This document shows positions 1 through 8,935 of a stretch of 11,284 bases of DNA, in pieces. The notes under the pieces were generated by a model. It did not search any database and was not told the DNA's origin. It saw nothing but the letters and a program-made list of their open reading frames with translations. The number at the start of each line of letters is the position of its first letter. The first letter of the stretch is position 1. A program made the position numbers and the translations under genes. Source of the stretch: CARZYU01 sp964370085 (lineage in GTDB: Bacteria > Bacillota_I > Bacilli_A > RF39 > UBA660); assembly GCA_964370085.1 (NCBI GenBank), contig CAYJHI010000034.1, positions 1-11,284 of the forward strand, written 5' to 3'.

Positions 1-15
1 CTTTTTATGGTGCTA

Positions 16-44
16 ATTATACCACAAATGTCTGCTTTTGTCAA
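16..44 (-). promoter_or_regulatory. Perfect consensus sigma-A promoter reading left out of the window
   Basis: On the minus strand the -35 box is TTGACA (44 to 39), the spacer is exactly 17 nt, and the -10 box is TATAAT (21 to 16), preceded by TG-G, which makes an extended -10. All twelve hexamer bases match the consensus. Transcription would start near position 8, so the transcribed gene lies entirely outside the window. It stands about 30 nt beyond the likely pgi terminator, so it begins a separate unit. Promoters this strong commonly drive rRNA, tRNA or ribosomal protein genes in low-GC Gram-positives, but nothing visible identifies the target here. Confidence 0.88.
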
Positions 45-69
45 TTTTACTGCCAGCTAACCATATACT

Positions 70-97
70 AAAAAAAGAAACTATTTAATAGCTTCTT
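70..97 (-). terminator. Probable rho-independent terminator of the synthase-pgi operon
   Basis: Read on the minus strand, bases 97-88 pair with 84-75 around a three-base loop (87-85). This gives about ten base pairs, mostly A-U with one G-U, and the run of T continues to position 70. The stem is weak in G-C. The pgi stop codon TAG (83-81) lies in the descending arm, so the hairpin overlaps the coding end. The position, at the end of the operon and just before a new promoter, supports the call. The low G-C content keeps confidence moderate. Confidence 0.5.
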
Positions 98-1241
98 CTA
101 ATAAACTTTTATATTTACTAACTCCTGGTTGATCAAAAGGATTTACTTCTAACATAATTCCTCCTATCGCAGTAGCTAAGTAAAAGAAATATATTAATTT
201 TCCTATGTTATATTCATTTAATTCTTCTATTTCAATAATTAAACTTTCGGAATTATCTTGTAGATGTGCTTCACATACTTTATCTAGAGCAATATGATTT
301 AAAGTATTTAAACTCATATTAGTTAGATTTATATCTTTGCTCTTTTCTACTTTAATAACTGTTTCAAACAAGATTTTATTTCCTTCTTGAATAAATTGTC
401 CTAAGGAATGTAAATCTCTAGTATTAACAACAGAAATCGGTAGAATTCCTTTGTACTCTTTACCATGAGACTCTGCAAATAATTGCTTTAACCACTCTGT
501 AAACATATATAATTTTTCTTCATAAACAGTAAAAGCTTCTACTGTTTTTTTGTTGTTATACATGATATGTCTTAACAAAGCGTATTCATAAGCTTCATCA
601 AAACATGACTGACCATCATTACTACCTCTTAATAATTCATCAATATCATATCCTGCTACTGCAATTGGCAATAAACCAACTGGTGTTAAAGAGGAAAATC
701 TTCCGCCAATATTCTTAGGAATTTCTAATGTTTCATAACCTAAATCATTAGCAGTTTTATCAAGTTCATTATCTGTTTCAGTAGTAATAATAATTCTTTT
801 GGCTAATTCTTCTTCTGAATACCTTTTTTCTAACTCTTTTTTGATTATATCAAAAGCAATATTAGGTTCTAAGGTTGATCCTGACTTAGAAATTAAATTA
901 AGAGAAACATCTTTATGTTTGATGTAATCTAATAAATCATTCATATAAGCACTAGATAAATTAGTTCCAGCATAAATTACTTCTGTTTTACTTTTAGAGA
1001 AGTAAGGAGTTAAGGCATCGATAATGGCTTTACTCCCTAAATATGATCCTCCTATACCTATTACTATAAAAATGTCACTTTTAGCATTGATTTGTTTAGC
1101 TAATGTTTTGATTTTTGTTGTATCTAGGTTATAGTTTATCCATCCTGTCATCTCGTATGTATTTAGTTTTTCTTTTATCTTTTCTATTGAAAAGGTGTTT
1201 TCTTTAACTGTTTTTATGTGTTTAAAATTCAATTTGATCAT
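81..1241 (-). CDS. pgi: Glucose-6-phosphate isomerase, short form
   Basis: Cytosolic enzyme interconverting glucose-6-phosphate and fructose-6-phosphate in glycolysis and gluconeogenesis. The two SIS subdomains are visible. The first contains GIGGSYLG (62-69) and the sugar-phosphate-binding stretch SKSGSTLEP (118-126). NIGGRFSSLTPVG (177-189) matches PGI signature 1, and GIMLEVNPFDQPGVSKYK (361-378) matches signature 2. The expected catalytic residues are present: Glu286 in QEG, His326 in EAHLQ and Lys378 in the last motif. At 386 residues it is clearly shorter than the roughly 450 of Bacillus PGI. The N-terminus and several loops are trimmed, and only eight residues follow Lys378, so most of the usual C-terminal extension is missing. 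The start is fixed by AAAGGAG seven bases upstream. The first 20 nt overlap the end of the upstream synthase gene, which implies one mRNA and probable translational coupling. The family is certain; the effect of the shortening is not known. Confidence 0.96.
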   Translation of the reverse strand: MIKLNFKHIKTVKENTFSIEKIKEKLNTYEMTGWINYNLDTTKIKTLAKQINAKSDIFIVIGIGGSYLGSKAIIDALTPYFSKSKTEVIYAGTNLSSAYMNDLLDYIKHKDVSLNLISKSGSTLEPNIAFDIIKKELEKRYSEEELAKRIIITTETDNELDKTANDLGYETLEIPKNIGGRFSSLTPVGLLPIAVAGYDIDELLRGSNDGQSCFDEAYEYALLRHIMYNNKKTVEAFTVYEEKLYMFTEWLKQLFAESHGKEYKGILPISVVNTRDLHSLGQFIQEGNKILFETVIKVEKSKDINLTNMSLNTLNHIALDKVCEAHLQDNSESLIIEIEELNEYNIGKLIYFFYLATAIGGIMLEVNPFDQPGVSKYKSLLEEAIK

Positions 1242-4200
1242 GTTTGATCTCCTTTGCTAAATTAACAGTAATATTATGTTTCTTACGATCATTTACTAAG
1301 GGAATATATTCTTCTTTTTGTCCATTAACAATATATTCTGTCTTAGCTAAATCTTTTTGATTAATAGTAATAATATATGTAGTATCTTGATATTTATAAG
1401 TTATTTCATATTGATTAAAGTGTTTTGGAATAGATGGGGTAATCATTAATTTATTACCTTTTTTATTGAATCCTAAGATTGTTTCAATACCTACTCGGTA
1501 GAACCATGCGGCACTTCCTGTGTACCAACTCCATCCTCCTCTTCCTTTATATCTTTCATTACTATATATATCTGCAGCGATTACATATGGCTCAAGGGCA
1601 TATGTATCACTATCCTTTTTATTACTTGTTCTGTTAATCGGATTAATCATTTGATAATGCTCATATGCTTTATCATTTTCTCCTACTTGGCATAAAGCCA
1701 TGATATACCAAGATACTGAGTGAGTATATTGTCCACCATTTTCTCTTATTCCAATTGGATAATTTTTGATGTATCCTGGGTTATTTTCACTTTTACTAAA
1801 AGCTGGAGTTAATAACTTAACGATTTTTGTATGTTTATCTACTAAAGTGCCTTCAGTATGTTTTAATATTGATTTAATTTGTTCTTTAGTCGCAACATTC
1901 GATAGAATAGCAAAGCTTTGTGATAGTAAGTCTATCTTACATTCTTCGTTATCCATTGAACCTAATTTATCACCATTATCAAAATATGCTCTTAAGAAAT
2001 ATTCATGATCATAACAATTATTTAATAAGTCTTTTTTCATTCCTTTATTAAACTCTAGATATTTTTTCTTATCATATTCAATATTGAAGTTATCAAATAC
2101 TTTTATTAGTTTTTCAATAATTAAATGCAAGAAGAATCCTAACCAAACACTTTCTCCTTTTCCTTCAATCCCTACTTTATTCATACCATCGTTCCAGTCT
2201 CCTCCACCCATAAGTGGTATGCCATGTACTCCTAATGATGTCATAGCTTTTTCTAGAGATAAGAACATGTGATGTTTTAAGTTTTCTTGGTAATCAGAAT
2301 AAGTAAATGGTATTCCTTTTTCTGCATCAAATTCTGAAAGGCTTTCTCCTTCAACAAATCCTACTTGTTCATCTAAAATAGATAGATCTTCTGTCTTTTC
2401 GATATAAGATAATGTAGCATACACTAACCATAGATAATCATCTTTATATCTTGAGCGCAGCCCAAAATTCAATTCTTTATGCCACCAGTGAAGAACATCT
2501 CCTTCTCTAAATTGATGAAGAGCATTATTTAAAATTTGTTCTTTAGACATTTTTTCATTAATATTAGTTAAGTTAGAAGCATCTTGTAATTGGTCTCTGT
2601 AACCATATGCTCCTCCTACTTGATAAAATCCTGATTTAGCATAAATACGACATGCTAGAGCTTGATATAAATACCAACCGTTGATCATATAATCAAAACT
2701 AGCATCAGGAGTTTTTACTTGAATAGTTGATAATCGATCATACCAATATTTTTTTGTTCCTAATAGAGCTTCTTTTACAGACTTAAGTGTCTTATCAGTT
2801 TTATTATCTCCAGTTGTAGCTTTAATCATAAATGCTACTTCTTTATCTTTACCTGGATCTAATTCTACAACAACATTGATACTTTTGATCAATACTTTGC
2901 TTAATAAGCATTCTGTTATTTTTTCACTTGATGTCATTAAAATATTTATATGTCCAAATACTTTGTTATAAACATTTCGCATTAGTAAACTATTTTCTGC
3001 TTCTAAATGCTCTGAATAAATGTGTCTCGCAGTCTTTTCTTCTGTTACTCCTAAAACGGGATTCATCCAGAAATTAAGTGTGTATTTTTGTTTTTTATCA
3101 GTATTGTTTTTAATTTTAAATAAATAATATTTAATATCTTTTTCTTGATCAACGAACTGAGTTAAATCTCCCTCATAGTTTTTTCCTTCGCTTTTAAAAG
3201 TCGAATATCCGAAACCATGAGTTGTCATAGAAGGATTGAAATGACTTCCATTTACTTTAATTCCTTCGCTCTTATCATCAACAACGATATCATTACTCCA
3301 TGCAGAGATTTTAAACTCTCTTGAGTTGCCATAATATGTATAACCATTCGCATTATTAGTTACGATACTACCAAATGTTCTATTTGCTAAGACATTGCTC
3401 CATGGTGTTGGTGTATTTGGATTAGTTATTACATACTCTTTTCCACCATTTGCAAAACCACCATATCCGTTGAAATAATCTAAATTATCTACTTCATATT
3501 CCACTAATTTTTCATTGTTAAATCTAGCGAAAGGTACTAATTTATTATCTGTTTGCAAATCATTTATATATTCACTTAATGAAATATATTCATCACTGTC
3601 TATACTCAAACGAGATACTTCTTGTAATAATATTTTTTCTTCTTCTGTAAGTAGATTATTGTCTATAATACTAATTTTACCTATATTATTATAAATATTA
3701 TAAATATTTTCTATCTTATACTCTGTTTCATTAACCGTTGCTTCTAAAACAGGCGCACATTCTATACTTTCATTAATAATTACCAAATCAATATAAAGTG
3801 ATCTTGATTTAAAATATTCAAAGGCTTTTAATAACTCTTTTACTAAACCTAAAGCTTCTACTTCTTTTAGATTAACTAATATTATTGGGATATCTCCACT
3901 TATACCAAACTTCCATAATGTTTCTTGAGAAAGAACATTTTTCTTCATTAACTCTCTTTTTTTATCATTAACATTTAATCTACTTGTTTGATATAAGTAA
4001 TTAAGCATTACATTAAATAGGCGCATATCTGCTCCTTGTAAATTCAACAGTTTAGTATTCATGTTATTAGTAATATTGGCAAGTTCAAACTCTTTTTCAA
4101 GATTATGTGTTAATTGATAATAACTAACAATATCTTTTACTTGGTCCATACTACGTGAATAACCACTTATAAAGTAAACTGTCTTTTTACTTTGTGGCTC

Positions 4201-7200
4201 TATTTCAATTGTTGTTCTAAGACTTAATACAGGATCTATTCCATCTCCATAGGTATTAGTTAAATGCTCTTGATCTAAGGCCTTCGGATTATTAGTATTG
4301 CGATTTCGACCAATAAAGTTTTCTCTAGTCGTTTCATATTCAAAATTACTATCTTCACCTTTAACATATAATCTATTTACAACATACTTAGAATGATTTT
4401 CTTTATGTCTTGATGCTGTTAAGAACTTACCTTCTTCGTTATATTCTGTTTCAATGAATAAATTTTGATATGTTCTATGTGCTATGTCATCAGCATTGGC
4501 ATTAATAATTGGTTCACTATAAGTAGTTAATTGTAGATTTTTAACCTCATCTGAATTATTAAATAATGTATATTTTCGTACTTCAATATTATGCTTTGTT
4601 CCAATTACAATTTCTGTAGTTGTTGTAACTTGATTAGTCTTATTAATAAATTTAATCTTATCTGTAGCAAATATCGCTTCATATTCATCCGGTTTAATAT
4701 TCATTGGAGCATAGGTATTAGACCATACTTTACTATTATCTAAATCTTTAATGTATAAAAACATCCCATAATCTTGTTCAGTTATTTTACGATAACGGTT
4801 TATTTGAGTTGTTTTATATCTTGAGAATCCGTTACCTCTTTCATTGATTAACAAGGCATATTTACGGTTTGAAATAACTGATATTTCTGGTCTTAGAGAT
4901 AATGAATTGACTACTCTAATATCATTTTCAACTACTTCTTTTTCATAGTTATAACTCTTATAACGATTTATCTTTTTATCTATGTAACACTTTAATTGGG
5001 CTTTTTCTTTTAATAATATTTCAAATGTAGCCATTTCAACATTATCATGGAAATAATCTTGAATAGCATTATCTGCTAAGTAGTTAGTCAAACTTGCTAA
5101 AATCATTCCTTGATGATGGGCAAAATAAGCTTTTACTGGTAATTTTTTCTTACAATCATAAGATTCAAATAAACCATAACGATCATACATATCTATTTTT
5201 TCATATTTTTCAATATTTTCTACAATATTATTATCATAATCTATAGCAATTATGGAAGCGTATGGTGAGATTACTAGGTGTTCATTCTCATCATCTTGTA
5301 ATTTCAGATATGGTGTTCCAAATGTTTTATACTTATAATTTGCATTATCTTCGTAAGCTGCATATGCTGATTCTGAAATTCCCCATGGTAAATTATGATC
5401 AAAGTGTTTCATATATTCTCTTTGACAATTAGCAGCAAAATTATAACTTTCATCCATTAAAGTATTTTTATAATTACGCATAAAGATTAGTGGCATGAAA
5501 TACTCAAATGATGTTCCAGCCCAAGATGTTAATCCTTTTTCTCTTTTATAACTTGTAAGTGTTTTATCTAGACAGAACCAATGTTTTACTGGTGCTTGTA
5601 AAGATGCTACTCCTATGTAACTTAGAATTCTACTTTCACTGGCAAACTTATTGTAGTTAAATGGGGATAATTTTTCTTCTAAAGTGCTATAACCAATACT
5701 AAAAACATCTTCTTCTGTATATAATAATTTGAAGTTAGTCTCTGTAATAATCTTATCAGACAATCTCTCTAAATTGAAATCTTGATATTTACTTGCAAAA
5801 GATTTAACTGTATACACTGATGCGACAAAATTTGCACTGTCAACTGATGAGATATAGAATGGATATAATTTTTCTTTAGTTTCTAATAAATACCAATTAT
5901 ATAAGTGTCCATTCCATTTTTCTAATGTATCGACTGTTTCCATCACTTTATTTAGTAATAACAATGCTTTATCTTTAGTAATGAATCCTAATTCAAATGC
6001 AGAAATAATACTTACTAAGCTCATTCCAATATTAGTTGGAGAAGTTTGAACACTTACTTTTTCTTCTCTGTTATCTTGGTAATTATCAGGAATTAAGTAA
6101 TGATTTTCTTCTGTTAATAAATCTTCAAAATAATGCCATGTATCAAGGGCTAATCTTCCTAGTTTTAATTTTTGATCAGAATTGATATTTTTTTCTTCTG
6201 TAAATTGGCGACTTATTAAGAATAATAAGACAGGTGCACCTATAAATAATAAGCCAAAGATAATAATAGTATAGCTGTCATCAATTAAACCTAATGTAAT
6301 AAAGGTTGCTCCTGCAACATAATTAATCCAAAAGCGTTTAAAGTAAGCACCTAAGTTATTTTTAACCATTTTTTCTGCTTCTTCTGCTGTAATCCAATTA
6401 AGTAGTTTCTTTTTACTAATTAACATACGATAAGTTGATCTAATTGTAGCATCTAGATAAAGATAAGCATTGTATGGTATAAGCGCAAACATTGTTAAAC
6501 AACGCAAGAATACTGCACTACTTCCGTAAAAGAAGCGACGATATCTTTTTCTGTTTATACCAACAAAGACACGATAGTTGATTTTAGTAAGTACATAAAA
6601 TAGAATGGGCAATAAAATAATAGTTAAAATTAAAATCGGAAAAATTATTGATACTTTAGCATTTAAAAAACACGCTGCAATGATAACTAATAAATAACTA
6701 AAATCTAATAAACTACGTCTTAAGTTATCTAATATTTTCCATTTTTCTATAGCTGTAAATGGATTTTTAACTAATTTCCCTTTTTGGTTGCGTACTTTTT
6801 TCTTTATCCATCCTAATATTTGAGTATCTCCTCTAGCCCAACGATGTTTGCGCATAGCATCTGTTAAATATTTAGATGGAAAATCATCATATAATTCAAT
6901 ATCAGAAATATATCCACATCTTAAATAATTTCCTTCTACTAAATCGTGACTTAGTATTAAATTATCAGGAAAAGCATTAGTTAATATTTCATCATAAACT
7001 TCTAGATTATAAATTCCTTTTCCGACAAATGATCCTTCGTGGAATAAATCTTGGTATAAATTAGGCGTTGTACGATTATAAATATCAAATCCACCTATTC
7101 CTACAAATAATTGCGAATATATACTTCTATTCGTAGAGTCAATATCTAAGCTTATTTTTGGTTGCATTATCGCGTGACCACTTATTACTTTACTTCTCTC

Positions 7201-8871
7201 TTTATTTAAAACAGGTAAATTTAATGGATGGTCCATTGATGCTACTAATTTAGATACGCTATTTACTACTAATTGAGTATCTGTATCAATAGTTACAATA
7301 TATTTTATTTTTCTTTTTAATGTATCAACATTTTGCGCTTGGAAATACTTCGTCATTTCTTCTTTATTTAGTTTCTTTAAAAGAGCTAAATTAAAGTGAT
7401 TTAAGGCTCCTCTTTTACGTTCTAATCCTAACCAAGAACCTTCTTTATCATTGTAAAAACGACGTCTATGTATAAAGAAGAAAACATCTCTACCATATTT
7501 TTCATTTAATCTTTGACATTCTTTTAATCCTGCTTGATTGATTTCAGCATCTAGTTCATACTCTTCTGTCTTGTTTTCTTTTCCATCTGCCAGTAAAGTA
7601 AATTGAATGTTTTTTCCTAGGTTAGATAAGTAATATGTTTCTAATGTACGATATAGTTCTTGAACTTTTTCTTTGTTTTTAACAATTGTAGGCATTACGA
7701 TCATGACTTGAGATGTTGTTGGTATACCTTTATCATAATCAAAACGCACTATTTCTGCTGGTTTAACATATTTTACTAATATGTGATTAATTACTTGAAA
7801 AACTAATTCATTACATGGTAAAAACAAAATAATGAAACCTAATATTTTTTGTGGAATAAAGAATTGTGTTAGGGTTAAATCTAGTAAAACGGTAAAAGAA
7901 AGTATAGCACCTAAATAAGTAATAGTTCTTAATTTATAATTTGGTTTTTTAAATAAATAAAAACCTATATGTCTTTCTTCTTTTTTTGCTTTTTCTAGTA
8001 ATTTAATAACATACTCTTCTTCAGTAATATTATCTTTTTTTGCTAATTTAACTATTCTTTGACGATATATTTCTTTAGATCTATCATCCATTAATTTATA
8101 ATCTTTATCTTGTTTTAATAATACTTCTGTATTACTTAACTTGTTATAAACTGTTGTTATTTGTGCTTTCAATAGTTCATTTAAACTATTCCAGATATTG
8201 ATAATTATCACATTGTTATCTGCTCGTTCTTGATGTAATTGATGTAGCACTTCTTTGATTGTAGTTCCTTTTGTTTCTAAGTAATCATTTAATTCTGCTA
8301 ATAACTTATGTGATGATGTGTCTACTTCTTGAATTAAGTAAACGATATTTTCTAAAAAGACAGGTCTTTTTTCAATACCTATTAACTTATTTTTTTGAGT
8401 GTCTAATTTTTTATTTTCTAATGAAGATATTTTGCGACGCAATTTCTTTATTTCTAGAATATCATCCATCTTTAAAGATTCATCTTTATAAATAGACGTT
8501 ACTTTTTCTACTAATTTAAATAAAATAATTGTTGATAATAAATTTAGCTCATAGTAAGTATATTCACTATGTTGATTTTTTAGTTTGTTTATAAAACTAT
8601 TCATCTCTACTTTATAATTATTTTTTTCTAAGGCATCTTCAATAACGCTTAAAAGATGTTGATCATAATTAGAAATTTGTTCAACATTTTCACTTACTTT
8701 TAATGTCTTTTTTACGACTGCATCATTTAATAGTAAAACATGATAGTTATCGATTAACCATTCGTTATTAGCACCTACGTATGTTTTTTTCTTTGTTAAG
8801 GATACTAATCTTTTATAATAATTACTGATGGTTCTTTTGTTATTTTTATATTCTCTTATTAATTTATTCAT
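1222..8871 (-). CDS. ndvB: Cyclic beta-1,2-glucan synthase-like protein (GT84-GH189-GH94)
   Basis: Giant multidomain membrane protein of the NdvB/ChvB/Cgs family, which builds beta-1,2-glucan from UDP-glucose, controls its length and closes it into a ring. Residues 1-300 are charged, probably cytosolic and partly coiled-coil. Two membrane segments (about 316-336, 341-363) precede the GT84 domain (about 389-680), which has DTD (529-531), HDLVEG (642-647) and the RxxRW motif RKHRW (674-678). Further membrane segments follow at about 719-762, 786-806 and 850-887. Residues about 900-1290 are the glucoamylase-like/GH189 region (cyclisation in studied homologues), with GTSFEY (1119-1124), WGISESAY (1163-1170) and AHHQGM (1251-1256). 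About 1320-1780 is a GH94-like module without catalytic motifs. About 1800-2480 is a complete GH94 phosphorylase: YRDQLQD (2091-2097), GGGDWNDGM (2222-2230), GGQYTHS (2379-2385) and GGWSWYTGS (2445-2453). It is shorter than Brucella Cgs (about 2,860) but looks intact. An AGGAG site lies nine bases before ATG. The exact glucan product is inferred from the family; the symbol is by homology. Confidence 0.9.
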   Translation of the reverse strand: MNKLIREYKNNKRTISNYYKRLVSLTKKKTYVGANNEWLIDNYHVLLLNDAVVKKTLKVSENVEQISNYDQHLLSVIEDALEKNNYKVEMNSFINKLKNQHSEYTYYELNLLSTIILFKLVEKVTSIYKDESLKMDDILEIKKLRRKISSLENKKLDTQKNKLIGIEKRPVFLENIVYLIQEVDTSSHKLLAELNDYLETKGTTIKEVLHQLHQERADNNVIIINIWNSLNELLKAQITTVYNKLSNTEVLLKQDKDYKLMDDRSKEIYRQRIVKLAKKDNITEEEYVIKLLEKAKKEERHIGFYLFKKPNYKLRTITYLGAILSFTVLLDLTLTQFFIPQKILGFIILFLPCNELVFQVINHILVKYVKPAEIVRFDYDKGIPTTSQVMIVMPTIVKNKEKVQELYRTLETYYLSNLGKNIQFTLLADGKENKTEEYELDAEINQAGLKECQRLNEKYGRDVFFFIHRRRFYNDKEGSWLGLERKRGALNHFNLALLKKLNKEEMTKYFQAQNVDTLKRKIKYIVTIDTDTQLVVNSVSKLVASMDHPLNLPVLNKERSKVISGHAIMQPKISLDIDSTNRSIYSQLFVGIGGFDIYNRTTPNLYQDLFHEGSFVGKGIYNLEVYDEILTNAFPDNLILSHDLVEGNYLRCGYISDIELYDDFPSKYLTDAMRKHRWARGDTQILGWIKKKVRNQKGKLVKNPFTAIEKWKILDNLRRSLLDFSYLLVIIAACFLNAKVSIIFPILILTIILLPILFYVLTKINYRVFVGINRKRYRRFFYGSSAVFLRCLTMFALIPYNAYLYLDATIRSTYRMLISKKKLLNWITAEEAEKMVKNNLGAYFKRFWINYVAGATFITLGLIDDSYTIIIFGLLFIGAPVLLFLISRQFTEEKNINSDQKLKLGRLALDTWHYFEDLLTEENHYLIPDNYQDNREEKVSVQTSPTNIGMSLVSIISAFELGFITKDKALLLLNKVMETVDTLEKWNGHLYNWYLLETKEKLYPFYISSVDSANFVASVYTVKSFASKYQDFNLERLSDKIITETNFKLLYTEEDVFSIGYSTLEEKLSPFNYNKFASESRILSYIGVASLQAPVKHWFCLDKTLTSYKREKGLTSWAGTSFEYFMPLIFMRNYKNTLMDESYNFAANCQREYMKHFDHNLPWGISESAYAAYEDNANYKYKTFGTPYLKLQDDENEHLVISPYASIIAIDYDNNIVENIEKYEKIDMYDRYGLFESYDCKKKLPVKAYFAHHQGMILASLTNYLADNAIQDYFHDNVEMATFEILLKEKAQLKCYIDKKINRYKSYNYEKEVVENDIRVVNSLSLRPEISVISNRKYALLINERGNGFSRYKTTQINRYRKITEQDYGMFLYIKDLDNSKVWSNTYAPMNIKPDEYEAIFATDKIKFINKTNQVTTTTEIVIGTKHNIEVRKYTLFNNSDEVKNLQLTTYSEPIINANADDIAHRTYQNLFIETEYNEEGKFLTASRHKENHSKYVVNRLYVKGEDSNFEYETTRENFIGRNRNTNNPKALDQEHLTNTYGDGIDPVLSLRTTIEIEPQSKKTVYFISGYSRSMDQVKDIVSYYQLTHNLEKEFELANITNNMNTKLLNLQGADMRLFNVMLNYLYQTSRLNVNDKKRELMKKNVLSQETLWKFGISGDIPIILVNLKEVEALGLVKELLKAFEYFKSRSLYIDLVIINESIECAPVLEATVNETEYKIENIYNIYNNIGKISIIDNNLLTEEEKILLQEVSRLSIDSDEYISLSEYINDLQTDNKLVPFARFNNEKLVEYEVDNLDYFNGYGGFANGGKEYVITNPNTPTPWSNVLANRTFGSIVTNNANGYTYYGNSREFKISAWSNDIVVDDKSEGIKVNGSHFNPSMTTHGFGYSTFKSEGKNYEGDLTQFVDQEKDIKYYLFKIKNNTDKKQKYTLNFWMNPVLGVTEEKTARHIYSEHLEAENSLLMRNVYNKVFGHINILMTSSEKITECLLSKVLIKSINVVVELDPGKDKEVAFMIKATTGDNKTDKTLKSVKEALLGTKKYWYDRLSTIQVKTPDASFDYMINGWYLYQALACRIYAKSGFYQVGGAYGYRDQLQDASNLTNINEKMSKEQILNNALHQFREGDVLHWWHKELNFGLRSRYKDDYLWLVYATLSYIEKTEDLSILDEQVGFVEGESLSEFDAEKGIPFTYSDYQENLKHHMFLSLEKAMTSLGVHGIPLMGGGDWNDGMNKVGIEGKGESVWLGFFLHLIIEKLIKVFDNFNIEYDKKKYLEFNKGMKKDLLNNCYDHEYFLRAYFDNGDKLGSMDNEECKIDLLSQSFAILSNVATKEQIKSILKHTEGTLVDKHTKIVKLLTPAFSKSENNPGYIKNYPIGIRENGGQYTHSVSWYIMALCQVGENDKAYEHYQMINPINRTSNKKDSDTYALEPYVIAADIYSNERYKGRGGWSWYTGSAAWFYRVGIETILGFNKKGNKLMITPSIPKHFNQYEITYKYQDTTYIITINQKDLAKTEYIVNGQKEEYIPLVNDRKKHNITVNLAKEIKHDQIEF
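1249..1255 (-). promoter_or_regulatory. Ribosome binding site of pgi, inside the synthase gene
   Basis: The minus strand reads AAAGGAG, seven bases before the pgi ATG (1241-1239). It lies within the last codons of the upstream synthase gene, whose stop TAA is at 1224-1222. Ribosomes finishing the synthase therefore pass over this site, an arrangement typical of translational coupling. Confidence 0.85.
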
Positions 8872-8880
8872 CTTGTTTTA

Positions 8881-8890
8881 CTCCTACCTC
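8881..8890 (-). promoter_or_regulatory. Ribosome binding site of the glucan synthase gene
   Basis: The minus strand reads GAGGTAGGAG, and its proximal AGGAG (8885-8881) is nine bases from the ATG at 8871-8869. It supports the chosen start and leaves a leader of only about 30 nt from the predicted transcription start, too short for a riboswitch. Confidence 0.8.
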
Positions 8891-8906
8891 TCAAATTACT
8901 ATTTTT

Positions 8907-8935
8907 ATTTTAACAAAATTGTGTCTTTATGTCTA
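8907..8935 (-). promoter_or_regulatory. Promoter of the glucan synthase-pgi operon
   Basis: On the minus strand, TAGACA (8935-8930, five of six consensus bases) is followed after 17 nt by TAAAAT (8912-8907, five of six). The -10 is preceded by TG-T at 8915-8913, an extended -10. Transcription should start near 8900, about 30 nt before the ATG. It is the best-scoring promoter pattern in the divergent intergenic region, and it would drive the whole two-gene operon. Confidence 0.72.

Noticed and set aside
1766..2272. Two short plus-strand open frames (80 and 62 codons)
   Set aside because: They lie antisense to the highly conserved GH94 catalytic part of the synthase, lack convincing ribosome binding sites and encode no recognisable protein. 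They are shadow frames.
8271..8495. Plus-strand open frame of 74 codons that looks like a small membrane protein
   Set aside because: It is antisense to the Lys/Glu/Asn-rich N-terminus of the synthase. Lys codons AAA read as TTT (Phe) on the other strand, which creates false hydrophobicity. No ribosome binding site or independent support.
1222..8871. Fusion or frameshift artefact behind the 2,549-residue protein
   Set aside because: Domain order and approximate size match the known cyclic glucan synthases, and motifs are intact along the whole length in one frame.
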